From: Nocardia rhizosphaerihabitans
GTDB lineage: Bacteria > Actinomycetota > Actinomycetes > Mycobacteriales > Mycobacteriaceae
Direction: 5' to 3'
Length of the DNA stretch: 64,000 nt
Assembly: GCF_014646295.1 (NCBI RefSeq)
Contig: NZ_BMNE01000003.1
Location: forward strand, 1-64,000
Part shown: piece by piece, positions 17,836-25,738 of the stretch
How positions within the stretch are numbered: position 1 is the stretch's first letter
How the letters are laid out: the number at the start of each line of letters is the position of its first letter
Notes under the pieces: model-generated
Databases searched by the model: none
What the model was told of the DNA's origin: nothing
Seen by the model: only the letters and a program-made list of their open reading frames with translations
Made by a program: the position numbers and the translations under genes

Positions 17836-18531
17836 CTACGCACCATGCGGGCGTCGGGCTATGACGACATATTCGCGACTGTCCTCGGTGAACGGTTCGT
17901 TGGCGAACCCACCATGGAGCGCCTCAAGTTCCAGGTTCGCCACGTCGAGGAGTCCGAGCCACTCGTTCTTCGTAGCCCACCACAAGGAGCTCACCGCGCC
18001 ATCGTCGCGGACGAGGTCAATCCGGTTGTCGCCTACCGCATAACTGATTGTGTGCGGGACCGGTCCGAGCTGGCGAATGCCGTCCAGGCGTGCTGCGGTG
18101 TGGTGGTCGAAGGCGAAGGCGTTCCACGCGAATCGTCCGCCGGGCCGCAGGCAGGCGGCTACACGCTCGAAAACGCGGCGGCGGTCAGCCCAGGTGTTGA
18201 GGTGCAGGAGTGCACGGAACGGGCAGTAGATCAGGGCGGCTGGCTGGTCGAGGCGGAGGTCGCGCATGTCGGCCTCGCGCAATTCGAGCCGCACGCCAGC
18301 CTCATCGGCCCGGATCGCGGCCTGCTTGAGCATTCGAGGAGAGGTGTCGACGCCGATTACTGGCTGCCCGGTGGCTTGGGCGACCGGGATCGCCACTCGG
18401 CCGTTGCCGATTGCGAGTTCGACCAACGGCCCGTCGGCACGCCTGGCGAGCTCGACATAGAACGCGATGTCCGCCGTCATATGGGCCGACGATTCGTCAT
18501 AGTTCTCCGAGAATGCCTCGTTCCAGCTCAT
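17836..18531 (-). CDS. class I SAM-dependent methyltransferase
   Basis: Transfers a methyl group from S-adenosylmethionine to an unidentified substrate. Motif I is VELAIGNGRVAIPVA near residues 37-51, with GVDTSPRML (acidic end of beta-2) after it and READMRDL and LIYCPFRALLHL as motifs II/III. 231 residues from ATG 18531 (MSWNEAFSENYDESSAHM); a longer frame to 18621 has no family support. The gene lies between the two arms of the 25-base inverted repeat and is the only gene in that interval, so it may be a small cargo unit. Confidence 0.88.
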   Translation of the reverse strand: MSWNEAFSENYDESSAHMTADIAFYVELARRADGPLVELAIGNGRVAIPVAQATGQPVIGVDTSPRMLKQAAIRADEAGVRLELREADMRDLRLDQPAALIYCPFRALLHLNTWADRRRVFERVAACLRPGGRFAWNAFAFDHHTAARLDGIRQLGPVPHTISYAVGDNRIDLVRDDGAVSSLWWATKNEWLGLLDVANLELEALHGGFANEPFTEDSREYVVIARRPHGA

Positions 18532-18634
18532 GCCGACCGAGACTGCCTGTACACCGGAGGAAAGCCAACCGATTTTCGGGTAGCTCGGCTGCTGCCCAGT
18601 CCGAATCGGCAGCGGTGGCAACCATCACCTGCAT

Positions 18635-18659
18635 GTGACAACTAGGACCTGCAGTCACA
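18635..18659 (-). repeat. 25-bp inverted repeat, copy 2
   Basis: Partner of 17657-17681 in opposite orientation with two mismatches. A plus-strand frame beginning GTG at its first base (MTTRTCSHSRAR) is open through to 19054, so this could also be the true start of the gene annotated at 18737. No target-site duplication is visible outside the pair. Confidence 0.65.
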
Positions 18660-18701
18660 GCAGGGCGAGGCATCTCGGACATGAACGCACCCTACCTGTT
18701 A

Positions 18702-18717
18702 TCGAACATACATTCGA
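18702..18717. promoter_or_regulatory. SOS (LexA)-box-like palindrome
   Basis: TCGAACATACATTCGA matches the actinobacterial LexA site TCGAAC-N4-GTTCGA at all but one position. It lies 20 bases upstream of the GTG at 18737, overlapping the expected promoter. If real, the downstream gene would be DNA-damage inducible. Confidence 0.55.
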
Positions 18718-18736
18718 GCCCTGTAAGTTCACCGGC

Positions 18737-19054
18737 GTGTTCGAGAACTGGCCGGTGGCCTTCACCCCCTCGCCGTGGCGGATCGTCGACCCGCCACGGA
18801 AGGTGATGGTCGCCGCCCACTTGGCGATCGCGACCAAATCGAAGCACTTCCGGCAGGGCGAACTGTCGATGCGGGTGAAGCTGGGTGGGCTCCGGCTCGC
18901 CGAGAACGTTCCCGGGTGGCTACATGCCTGGGTCTTGCTCGCTGACGGAACTTGGTTGGGTCTGTGCACCTTCACCCTGGTGACCGGCAACGGGCACGGA
19001 CAGCTCCAGCTCCATCAGTGGTGTCCCGCGCACGCGCTCAGCCCCGCGGAGTAG
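18737..19054 (+). CDS. hypothetical protein (105 aa) behind an SOS-box-like site
   Basis: The preferred start is GTG 18737 (FENWPVAFTPSPWRIVDPP), with TGTAAG about ten bases upstream as a possible -10 of a leaderless transcript. An alternative start at 18635 would add 34 Arg-rich residues. The protein has WPVAFTPSPWRIV, a basic middle and AENVPGWLHAWVLLADGTWLG, then CTFTLVTGNGHGQLQLHQWCP. Not recognised; appears globular and cytosolic. Confidence 0.6.
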   Translation: MFENWPVAFTPSPWRIVDPPRKVMVAAHLAIATKSKHFRQGELSMRVKLGGLRLAENVPGWLHAWVLLADGTWLGLCTFTLVTGNGHGQLQLHQWCPAHALSPAE

Positions 19055-19123
19055 CCCTCGGGCCCGCCATCGGGTTCTGGCGTGATGCGTGTGGTGGTCG
19101 ACATCCGACTCGTGAGTATTTTT

Positions 19124-19135
19124 GTACGGCCGTAC
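19124..19135. promoter_or_regulatory. perfect palindrome GTACGGCCGTAC
   Basis: A 12-base perfect palindrome preceded by a T-run lies 22 bases before the acetyltransferase start. It overlaps the likely core promoter and could be a TetR-like operator. Regulator unknown. Confidence 0.4.
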
Positions 19136-19156
19136 CGGTATGGCAGCGTGGGTGAT

Positions 19157-19582
19157 GTGAACAGGATCGAGGTCGAGCAGATCGATGGTGAGCACGCGGT
19201 GCTCCCGCAGCTGCTGGCGTCGCTCGACGAGATCCACCAGTTGCGCGACAGTGTCTTCGCCGCACCGGCGCGGTTGACCGGGATCGGTGAACCGGACTCG
19301 ATCCGGCTGCTCGCCCGCCGCGACGGTGCGGCCGAAGGGTTCCTAGACGGCAACCCTCGCATCGGCCATCTCGCGCTGGTAGGTGTCCTGCAGCCGCGAT
19401 GCGGGGTCGGGTCGGCACTGGTACGCGGGTTCATCGAACGAGCCCAGGCGGCGGGTGCCGATGAAGTGACGGTGGTCCTGGACACCGACCCTCGGGGGCG
19501 GTGGGGTCGTCGGCGGTTCTTCGAAGCGCTCGGTTTCACCGCGGTGTCGGGCAGTGCGTTGCACTTCCACCGGCAGGTGTGA
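19157..19582 (+). CDS. GNAT-family N-acetyltransferase
   Basis: Acetyl-CoA-dependent acetyltransferase of unknown substrate. GTG start at 19157 gives NRIEVEQIDGEHAVLPQLLASL; the frame open to 19082 adds residues that look like promoter sequence. The acetyl-CoA loop is RCGVGSALVRGFIERAQ (variant of Q-x-x-G-x-G), followed by VTVVLDTDPRG and RRFFEALGFTAVSG, the usual beta-5/alpha-4 pattern. 141 residues, typical of a single GNAT domain. Little or no leader between promoter and start. Confidence 0.85.
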   Translation: MNRIEVEQIDGEHAVLPQLLASLDEIHQLRDSVFAAPARLTGIGEPDSIRLLARRDGAAEGFLDGNPRIGHLALVGVLQPRCGVGSALVRGFIERAQAAGADEVTVVLDTDPRGRWGRRRFFEALGFTAVSGSALHFHRQV

Positions 19583-19797
19583 GGTGGTCCCGGTCGGCCG
19601 GGCCCTGACGGGGCGGGCTCGGCCGACCGGGACTTGTGCGGAGCATGTATCCCGCCAGAGACCTGCGCCGCAGCAATGTCGAATCCTGCCCTCACCGGCG
19701 CTTCGGGATCCGACGGGACGGGAATCTACTCCGCCGCAGCAGGATTCGCCGAGCGACAGCCGCTGCTGTTTGTATCGATTCGGGTGTGCATGACGGG

Positions 19798-20256
19798 CTA
19801 TCCGTCCAAGGGCGAAGCGTTCGAACTGAACTCGATACCGTAGAAGCCGTCCGGAAACACGGACACGATCAGGATGCCGCCGAGAGGGGCGTGGTGGCGG
19901 ATCATGTCGATCAACGTGGTGCCGTCGTGGTCTTCGGTGAGGGAGATGTATTCGGTGAAGTCGTCGCCACCGACCGCGGTGTAGGAGAAGTCGAAGTACT
20001 GCTCGTAGCCGGCCGCGTACACCACCTGCGAGGAGCCCCCGGGTTTGTCAGGGTCGGCCAGCATGCGGGGTACGCCGTTGGAGAGCAGGTAGGTGCCCTG
20101 GTCCTTGGCCCACACCAGCGCAGGTGGGATCGGGTCGGGTTTGTCGCTGTCGAAGTCGGGCCAGGAATGCTCGGTCGCGGCCATCGCGTGCTCGGCGATC
20201 ACGCTGACCTGCCTCAGTGGGAAGAACAGCTCGAACTTGCCCATCCGTACGCTCAT
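19798..20256 (-). CDS. DUF3085 domain protein
   Basis: ATG at 20256 with AGGGA six bases upstream. The segment PALVWAKDQGTYLLSNGVPR followed by VVYAAGYEQ matches the DUF3085 pattern as I know it (LxxVKDxGxYLxSNG...VVYAxGxxP). 152 residues, acidic, no membrane segment. DUF3085 genes are common in actinobacterial accessory regions and have no established function. Located 29 bases after the DprA-like gene in the same direction. Confidence 0.72.
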   Translation of the reverse strand: MSVRMGKFELFFPLRQVSVIAEHAMAATEHSWPDFDSDKPDPIPPALVWAKDQGTYLLSNGVPRMLADPDKPGGSSQVVYAAGYEQYFDFSYTAVGGDDFTEYISLTEDHDGTTLIDMIRHHAPLGGILIVSVFPDGFYGIEFSSNASPLDG

Positions 20257-20285
20257 CGTCGATCCCTATTCTGTCGGTGAATGAT

Positions 20286-21167
20286 TCAGTTCTCGGCCGC
20301 CAGCGCGGCGAGCAGTCGCCCGGTGTCGGCGGCCAGGCGTGCGCGGCCGTCGTCGACCATGGCCGCGCACCCGGCCCACGCGGGCGCGAGCGGTGTCGGG
20401 GTGGGCAGGGTGAACACAGGCCGGTCGAGCCGGTTCGCCCAGCCGACGGCGTTGAGGGTGCCGCTGCGGATCCCGGCCTCGGGCACCACCATCCCGGCCC
20501 GACCGAGCGCGGCGATGACCCTGTTGCGGTGCAGAAACCGGTCACGGGTCGGCCGGTCGAAGGGCGGGTATCCCGAGACCAGCAGCCCTCGCCGGGTGAC
20601 CTGCTCGAACAGATCGCGATTGGTCGCGGGATAGGCATGGCTCAAGCCGCTGACGGTGACCACGACCGCCGAGCCGTCCACGACGAGTGTGGCCTCGAGG
20701 GCTGCGGTGTCGATGCCGTAGGCGCCGCCGGTCACGATCGCCCACCCCTGCCCGGCCGCCGCGGTGGTGAAGTCGTGGGTGGCGGTGTGCCCGTGTTCGG
20801 TGCGGGCCCGTGCCCCGACGTCCGCGACGCTGCGGCCACCGGTGGTGTTGAGGCGTCCAGATCCACGTGCCCACAACGCCACCGGGCCGAAGCGATCAGC
20901 GTCGGGGTCGTCGAACTCGGTGAGCTGGCGGGGCCACTCGGGGTCCTCGCGGGTGATCAACCTGGCGCCGATCCGGTTCGCATGGGTGACGTGGGCTCCG
21001 GCGCGAACCGTCAGGCCGGGGGTGGTGTGAGCGAGGATGTCGGCGGCGCCTGCGGGCCTGGGCCGAGAGCAGGACCGCCACCGCGCCGCGATGGTGGAGG
21101 GCGCGCGAGCCAGGATCGCCCACGCCAACTGCCGCGCACGCTCAGCGGCGGAACTGTAGGGCTCCAT
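20286..21167 (-). CDS. DprA-like DNA-processing protein
   Basis: DprA proteins bind single-stranded DNA and load RecA. The Rossmann-like core is clear: GARLITREDPEWPRQL, WAIVTGGAYGIDTAALEATL near residue 152, TVSGLSHAYPATNRDLFEQV, and FLHRNRVIAALGRAGMVVPEA with GTLNAVGWANRLDRPVF. 293 residues from ATG 21167; it ends soon after the Rossmann domain, so no C-terminal winged-helix domain is visible. Located in a plasmid-like block rather than beside topA or the usual chromosomal neighbours, so it is probably an accessory paralogue. Confidence 0.88.
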   Translation of the reverse strand: MEPYSSAAERARQLAWAILARAPSTIAARWRSCSRPRPAGAADILAHTTPGLTVRAGAHVTHANRIGARLITREDPEWPRQLTEFDDPDADRFGPVALWARGSGRLNTTGGRSVADVGARARTEHGHTATHDFTTAAAGQGWAIVTGGAYGIDTAALEATLVVDGSAVVVTVSGLSHAYPATNRDLFEQVTRRGLLVSGYPPFDRPTRDRFLHRNRVIAALGRAGMVVPEAGIRSGTLNAVGWANRLDRPVFTLPTPTPLAPAWAGCAAMVDDGRARLAADTGRLLAALAAEN

Positions 21168-21249
21168 GGTCGATGAAGTCCTCTCAAAAAGTCGGGACCA
21201 AGGCTGTGGCTGCATGGCGCGCTGGGCTGTGTGACGGCCTCTGTTGTGG

Positions 21250-21282
21250 TTGTCCACAGAAATATCCACAACATGTGGATAC
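21250..21282. promoter_or_regulatory. cluster of three DnaA-box-like nonamers
   Basis: TTGTCCACA (21250-21258), ATATCCACA (21262-21270) and, on the minus strand, GTATCCACA (21274-21282) lie within 33 bases. The last two form a perfect inverted repeat, ATCCACA and TGTGGAT, with a 3-base spacer. Position is 83 bases upstream of the DprA-like gene in a 198-base gap without genes. It could be an origin element of the plasmid-like region or DnaA-dependent control. Confidence 0.5.
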
Positions 21283-21365
21283 GGTGAGCGCGTGTCACTA
21301 CCGGCGCGCGTGCAGGGCCACGGTGATGCAGTCCGTGATGCAGGGGACGCCGGAGCGATCGGCGG

Positions 21366-22079
21366 TCAGGGATTGGCTTCGGAGTCGTCGGTGGCGTCGA
21401 TGGTTTCCCACAGCTTTCGAGCGGCGATGAGCGCGGCGAGCAAGTCCATCGGCTGGGAATCTCCGGAGTCCGGTGCCGGGTCTCGGACCTTGCGCAACCG
21501 GAGGAACGGCACCCCGCGAAGCGCGATTCCGGTGGCCGCGGGACCGGATTCGTCGGCCGGGACGGTGAAGACGTCGTAGTCGTCGAGCCGGATCCATGCC
21601 TCGTACCACGCTTCGGCTGGTTTGCCCTCCCGGCCCGGCACGGTGTCCTCGGCGGGCGCCCAGTACCGGCAGCGGCACAGCGGGTCGCCGCACCGGTTGA
21701 GTGGGGTGTTGCCGGCGGGGTTGTAGCGGTCGACGTGCCCAGCCAGCATCACGCACGCGCGACGGCTGTACCAGGCGCACTCGGGGTGCAAACCGGGCTC
21801 GACCGACACACCACGCAGGTAATCGGACGGGCGGATCATCAACACCAGGGTGTCGTAGAGTCGTTCCCCACAGACCTGACATCGTTTGTGGTGCAGCACT
21901 TCTCCGAGACGGTGCGGGTCGATGCTGCCCCATACCGGACGGGTCCGGTCCCGGTGAGCGAGGGTGATGTAGGGGACTACGAGCCCGGCCGAGACCGGCG
22001 CGTGCGCCAGGCGCGCGGGGATCGGAACACGCTCGGCCGCGGCCGGCCGGGGTGCGGGGGAGTGGGGTGTGGTAGGCAA
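21366..22079 (-). CDS. Cys-rich hypothetical protein
   Basis: TTG start at 22079 with GAGG five bases upstream; the frame stays open to 22454 but reads as noise there. After a Pro-rich leader, VPYITLAHRDRTRPVWGSID leads into CQVCGERLYDTLVLMIRP, GLHPECAWYSRRACVMLAG and CGDPLCRCRYW, suggesting two metal sites. Ends in an acidic helical tail. The start overlaps the upstream gene by about 100 bases, large enough that a frameshift joining the two is an alternative. Function unknown. Confidence 0.65.
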   Translation of the reverse strand: MPTTPHSPAPRPAAAERVPIPARLAHAPVSAGLVVPYITLAHRDRTRPVWGSIDPHRLGEVLHHKRCQVCGERLYDTLVLMIRPSDYLRGVSVEPGLHPECAWYSRRACVMLAGHVDRYNPAGNTPLNRCGDPLCRCRYWAPAEDTVPGREGKPAEAWYEAWIRLDDYDVFTVPADESGPAATGIALRGVPFLRLRKVRDPAPDSGDSQPMDLLAALIAARKLWETIDATDDSEANP

Positions 22080-22321
22080 GCGGGCCTCGAATCTGCCGGG
22101 CCGGCAACGTGTTCGGTGCCGTCGGTGGGACTGGGGTGAGCGACCAGGACGACGGTGGTTGTCCGGTCCGGGGTGGATGGGGTTTGCACCCGCAGGTGGA
22201 TCAGCGTGACCATCGAGGTGCTGGTCGGGATTCCGCTGTTCCACGGCTGATACCGGGTCTCGTCGAGGGCTGGCATCTGGGCGCGCAGCCAGGCGTTGAG
22301 CTGTTTGGCGTCGGCGATCAC
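21977..22321 (-). CDS. hypothetical protein in overlapping gene chain
   Basis: GTG at 22321 overlaps the upstream stop (GTGA); an ATG at 22336 in the same frame is also possible. The first 75 residues are convincing (IADAKQLNAWLRAQMPALDE, STSMVTLIHLRVQTPSTPD, TTVVLVAHPSPTDG). After about residue 80 the sequence becomes Arg/Pro-rich, which may mean the real protein continues in the frame of the next gene. Function unknown. Confidence 0.55.
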   Translation of the reverse strand: MIADAKQLNAWLRAQMPALDETRYQPWNSGIPTSTSMVTLIHLRVQTPSTPDRTTTVVLVAHPSPTDGTEHVAGPADSRPACLPHPTPPHPGRPRPSVFRSPRAWRTRRSRPGS

Positions 22322-22812
22322 GAGGCCGCGATCCATTCGCGGCCGGTGTGGGGGTTGTGCCCGTAGACCCGCACCACCGCCGGAGGGAACATCGCGGCGT
22401 CGATGACGGTGACGGGCAGGACAGCGTCGTGGCCGCTGTAGGCCCACGCGCCACCGGCGATCATCCAGCTTTCCCCGTCGGGTTCGGCCGGCATCAACCG
22501 CCACGAGACCGCATCGAGCCCGTCACGGATGGGGTCGGGCACCCACTGTGGGATCGCGATGCCGTCGCGGATCTTGTGAGTGAGGGCGGCGTGTTCGATG
22601 CGCACCAACCCCATCACCGGGCGGCGCCCGAAGTCGATGTCGCTGGTTTCGGGGAAGACTGCGAGTTTCGTCCCCGCGGCCGGTGGGCGGGCGAAAGCGC
22701 TGTGCCAGCCGACGATCACGACCTCGGTAGCAGCCAGCAGCGGGTGTACTCGTGCGGTCCAGCGACCAGGGTCTGGTCGGTCGTCGGCGGCGAGGCTGGT
22801 CGGCATGGTCAC
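22318..22812 (-). CDS. hypothetical protein (164 aa)
   Basis: GTG at 22812 (AGGGA five bases upstream) overlaps the previous stop by four bases; ATG at 22806 is an alternative. Features: RWTARVHPLLAATEVVIVGW, PPAAGTKLAVFPETSDIDFG and a C-terminal VVRVYGHNPHTGREWIAAS. It looks like a compact beta-rich fold. Not recognised. Member of a tightly packed operon from 23392 to 21366. Confidence 0.65.
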   Translation of the reverse strand: MTMPTSLAADDRPDPGRWTARVHPLLAATEVVIVGWHSAFARPPAAGTKLAVFPETSDIDFGRRPVMGLVRIEHAALTHKIRDGIAIPQWVPDPIRDGLDAVSWRLMPAEPDGESWMIAGGAWAYSGHDAVLPVTVIDAAMFPPAVVRVYGHNPHTGREWIAAS

Positions 22813-23129
22813 GCCGGTCCCTCGCTCGCTGTGCGTGTGTGGCGTTGGACGGATTCGATGAACCGCAGTGGCAGGATCACCCGCCCATTCGAGGAGGTGG
22901 TCAGCACGGTGTAGCGGGCTGCGACGGTGGTCGGTGTCGCGGCGGGCAGGGTGTGGCCGCCGCGGGTCCGCACGGTGATGGTGTCGCCGTGACGGCGCGC
23001 GGCATTGAGTTCCGTGCCGATCGCGGTCGAGACCGCCGACGACGGAGCAGCCGGTGCGGGTGCTCGGAGTTGGGCGATGGCGGCGCGGAGCCGGTAGCGC
23101 AGGGGAGGGATTGTCAGGGGTTGTGTCAT
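22809..23129 (-). CDS. hypothetical protein (106 aa)
   Basis: ATG at 23129 with AGGAGG eleven bases upstream, overlapping the previous gene's stop. A helical, Ala/Pro-rich N-terminal half is followed by beta-like DTITVRTRGGHTLPAAT and RYTVLTTSSNGRVILPLRF. No recognised family. Its stop overlaps the next start (GTGA). Confidence 0.6.
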   Translation of the reverse strand: MTQPLTIPPLRYRLRAAIAQLRAPAPAAPSSAVSTAIGTELNAARRHGDTITVRTRGGHTLPAATPTTVAARYTVLTTSSNGRVILPLRFIESVQRHTRTASEGPA

Positions 23130-23392
23130 GGGCGGTGGATCCTCCTGAGACGTCGCAGGAACGCGAACCGGCGGACGGGTCGCGGATGATGGCGGGCAGC
23201 CAAGGCAGCGGCGAGCCGGTCGGTTTCGGTGTGGTCGAGATCGATGAGCTGGCAGCGGGTTTCACCGGCGAGCGTGTCGTGCAGATGGAGGCGAACCCAG
23301 TAGCCGTCGGTGCTGACGTGCACGCGGGCACCGTCACGGTCAGCCAGCCGGATGAGAGGAACGGAAAGGTGAGCTTGTGCGGGGTGGCTCAT
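23126..23392 (-). CDS. small protein (88 aa) downstream of interrupted amidotransferase
   Basis: ATG at 23392 overlaps the TGA of the amidotransferase remnant (ATGA), so before the 3.8-kb insertion this gene was translationally coupled to it. Contains SVPLIRLADRDGARVHVSTD and GYWVRLHLHDTLAGETRCQL, then a His/Arg-rich tail. Function unknown. The mobile element now separates it from the amidoligase operon that originally drove it. Confidence 0.62.
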   Translation of the reverse strand: MSHPAQAHLSVPLIRLADRDGARVHVSTDGYWVRLHLHDTLAGETRCQLIDLDHTETDRLAAALAARHHPRPVRRFAFLRRLRRIHRP

Positions 23393-23535
23393 GCGATTTC
23401 GAGTTCGGGATCGCCGAGGTCGGCGTAGCGCTCGGACTCGTCGAGGTAGGCGCATCTACAGCGCGGGAAGGTTCGCAGGCATTCGGTGCAGTAGCCGCAG
23501 TACAGGCAGTGCGATCCGACCGGTGGACCGCAGTT
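23389..23535 (-). pseudogene. 3' remnant of split class II glutamine amidotransferase
   Basis: The 48 codons encode CGPPVGSHCLYCGYCTECL, RTFPRCRCAYLDESERYADL and a short acidic tail, with no start codon. They align with the intact paralogue at 29325-30107 (GRYCRQCGWCFACEIRFPHC). Joined to 27346-28005 across one copy of CAGTT they restore an uninterrupted frame of 269 codons (paralogue 261). This proves that the element between them is an insertion into a single gene. Confidence 0.85.
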
Positions 23536-23548
23536 ATTCGAACTGTGC
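23531..23548 (+). repeat. left end of recombinase-trio element
   Basis: CAGTT core duplication (23531-23535), spacer ATTC, then GAACTGTGC (23540-23548). The core and repeat also form an imperfect dyad, CCGCAGTT facing AACTGTGCGG, which resembles a tyrosine-recombinase crossover site. Confidence 0.75.
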
Positions 23549-25738
23549 GGTATTCGTCTGGTCGTTGGCTCGAATGGCGATGTAGTCGAACCAATTGCGT
23601 TTGGACCATCGTGTCCACTCGACGGCGGTTTTGATGTTGGTGCCCGTCAGATCGGCGAGGATCGCGGCCGGCAGATGGCTGGCGAGGGCGTAGCGGGCGC
23701 TGTTGCGGCCGTCCCTGACTGTGATGCCGTGGGAGGCGAGGACTCTGCCGAAACCCGACCTGTCGATCGGGCGTGATGGATAGCGACCGGGAAATAGCCA
23801 GGCAGATCCACCGACCGCGCGGTTCATCAACGACGGGGTTGCAGGTGCGTCGCGCAATTCGCGGATGAGGTTCGCCAGTTTCGGTGGAAGGTCGATCTGG
23901 TGGTCGTCGATCGCGAGGCGGAGCCGGTTGCCATCGTCGTGCAGGTCGTCGCGGGTGAGGCGCGTGACGCGGGTTCCTTCGAGTCCGAACAGCAGAATCA
24001 ATGCCCCGGCAACACGCAGTGATAGGGGCAGCGCCGCATCGTTGAGGCAGCGGTGCAGTTGATTTCGGCGTTCTTCATCGTCGAGAACGCCGAGTGGCCC
24101 GTGTCGGGCTTTCCGGGGCAATGTGATGTCGGCGATCAGGCTGCGGGCTTCTGCCCAGCTGATGAACGCGTCGATGTTGGCTCGGGTGGTGGTGCCTTCG
24201 GAGAGCCATTGCTCGAATTCGCCCTGGGTGAGCGTGCCGAGGGTGAGCTGGTGCTCGTCGATCCATGCGAGTAGTTCGGCGGCCCGGCGTAGGCGCGAGC
24301 GAAGGAAGGCCGCAGAGCCGCGGGAGGTGCTGCCGCGCCGGCGCCCGCGCCGCAGCAGGAACCAATGGACGAAAGGGGAAAGGATCTGGCGGTGCTGGGC
24401 CGGGGTTCCGGCCAGCAGGGTGTCGGCCCAGGCGGGTAGGCACTCCAAAAATTCGTTGCGGGGCGGCAGTATGCCGCTGGTGATGAGCAGTTCGCGGACG
24501 TAGGCCCGCGCCGGACTGGGGTCGAAGGCATCGAGGGTGTCGTGGGTGATCGGCTCGCCGGTGGCGGCCAGTGCGGCGAGCAGCGCGGGCGTGCGGCTGC
24601 GCCGCAGCCAGAAGAGCATGCTTCGGGGATCCTTGACGCCGAGCAGCGCCTCCCGGACCGGTTCGAGGTGCGCGGGGATCGAGTTGCCTGGCAGGGAAAG
24701 TAGTGCGTCGATTCGTTCGGTAAGAACGCATCGAGCGCACTGCTGATCGCTGTAGCGGCCGCCGCTGGCGCCGCAGCGGCAGCAGGAGTAGGTCAATTCG
24801 ATCCCGGCGCAGGGACCACAGATCGGTGCCGCTTCGCTGTCGCGGCCGATCAGAACGCGACGCTGGCGGCATTGGTGGCATGGTTCGGGGTTGCGGCGGG
24901 TCCGCTCGTAGCAGGTGCGACAGACCGGTCCGAGAGGCCAGATAGCCTGTGCGCGTTGGGTTTGGGAGCAGATCCCGCAGCGGTGTTCGGGCCTGGTTCG
25001 ACACCCATAGCAGATTGGGTTGTTGCGGATTCGGGTGCAGTGGCGGGTGTGTCCGCAGACGGTGCACTCGGCGACCGCGCGATCGGCCATTGAGACGCAG
25101 ATAGCGCAGATATCGGGTGCGGTTTCTGTGGCGCGGCGCGAGATGGTTCCGAGCCGTCCGCATCGGCCGCAGGTGCGTTTCGGCGTGCGATAGCACCGCT
25201 GGCAGACGGCGGTGCCATCGGCGTCGCGGCAGTGCGCTGGAGCCGTGGTTCCGCAGCGTGAGCATTCGTGCAGCGGCTTCGGTATGCAGGCCTGGCATCG
25301 GGCGGTGCCATCGGCGGATCGGCCATAGACCGTGCGCAGCCGTCCGCAGTGGCCGCATTCCTCGTGGGATCTCGGATCTCGTTTGTAGCAGCGCATGCAG
25401 ACCCGTCCGGCCGAGGTCCGGCATGTCAGATCCTTCGTCGGCCTGCCGCACCCGTTGCAGCTGGGGGCGGTGATCGTGTCGTAGCCAGCCTCAAGGAGGT
25501 GATGGGCCAGCCGGATCAGACCCGGAGGAACATCCGCGCTCGGGCGGGCCAGGACTTCTGGATGGGTCAAGGCGTCGGGAAAGCGGCCAAGGTAGTCGTC
25601 GAGTTTCCGGGGTGTGCGCAACAGGCCGAGATCGTCGAGCATTCGGCGAGCGGTCTCAGAGTCCAGGTCCGCGACCGAATTGGTGATTCGGTCGACGATT
25701 CGCGCCCGCGCCGTCTCGGCTGGTTCGCCGGCCGTCAT
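23534..25738 (-). CDS. zinc-ribbon array protein with tyrosine-recombinase-like C-terminal domain
   Basis: 734 residues from ATG 25738, which overlaps the HTH gene stop. Residues about 90-350 hold a long run of CxxC ribbons (CNGCGRPTKDLTC, CMRCYKRDPRSHEECGHC, CQRCYRTPKRTCGRCG and others, roughly eight pairs). A helical core-binding-like region follows (FEQWLSEGTTTRANIDAFIS near 510). The end resembles a recombinase catalytic domain: LILLFGLEGTRVTRLTRDDL with the first Arg, then RNSARYALASHLP and AVEWTRWSKRNWFDYIA with a candidate Tyr. The HxxR box is not canonical. Probably the third transposition protein, recognising element ends through its ribbons. Confidence 0.8.
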   Translation of the reverse strand: MTAGEPAETARARIVDRITNSVADLDSETARRMLDDLGLLRTPRKLDDYLGRFPDALTHPEVLARPSADVPPGLIRLAHHLLEAGYDTITAPSCNGCGRPTKDLTCRTSAGRVCMRCYKRDPRSHEECGHCGRLRTVYGRSADGTARCQACIPKPLHECSRCGTTAPAHCRDADGTAVCQRCYRTPKRTCGRCGRLGTISRRATETAPDICAICVSMADRAVAECTVCGHTRHCTRIRNNPICYGCRTRPEHRCGICSQTQRAQAIWPLGPVCRTCYERTRRNPEPCHQCRQRRVLIGRDSEAAPICGPCAGIELTYSCCRCGASGGRYSDQQCARCVLTERIDALLSLPGNSIPAHLEPVREALLGVKDPRSMLFWLRRSRTPALLAALAATGEPITHDTLDAFDPSPARAYVRELLITSGILPPRNEFLECLPAWADTLLAGTPAQHRQILSPFVHWFLLRRGRRRGSTSRGSAAFLRSRLRRAAELLAWIDEHQLTLGTLTQGEFEQWLSEGTTTRANIDAFISWAEARSLIADITLPRKARHGPLGVLDDEERRNQLHRCLNDAALPLSLRVAGALILLFGLEGTRVTRLTRDDLHDDGNRLRLAIDDHQIDLPPKLANLIRELRDAPATPSLMNRAVGGSAWLFPGRYPSRPIDRSGFGRVLASHGITVRDGRNSARYALASHLPAAILADLTGTNIKTAVEWTRWSKRNWFDYIAIRANDQTNTAQFE

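Noticed and set aside
22079..22454. Upstream extension of the Cys-rich gene at 21366
   Set aside because: Extension is Arg/Thr/Pro noise overlapping a better-supported gene; TTG 22079 has GAGG at good spacing.
24075..25451. 458-codon minus-strand frame within the zinc-ribbon recombinase-like gene
   Set aside because: Arg/Pro-rich out-of-frame reading of a gene whose CxxC pattern and overlap with neighbours fix the true frame.
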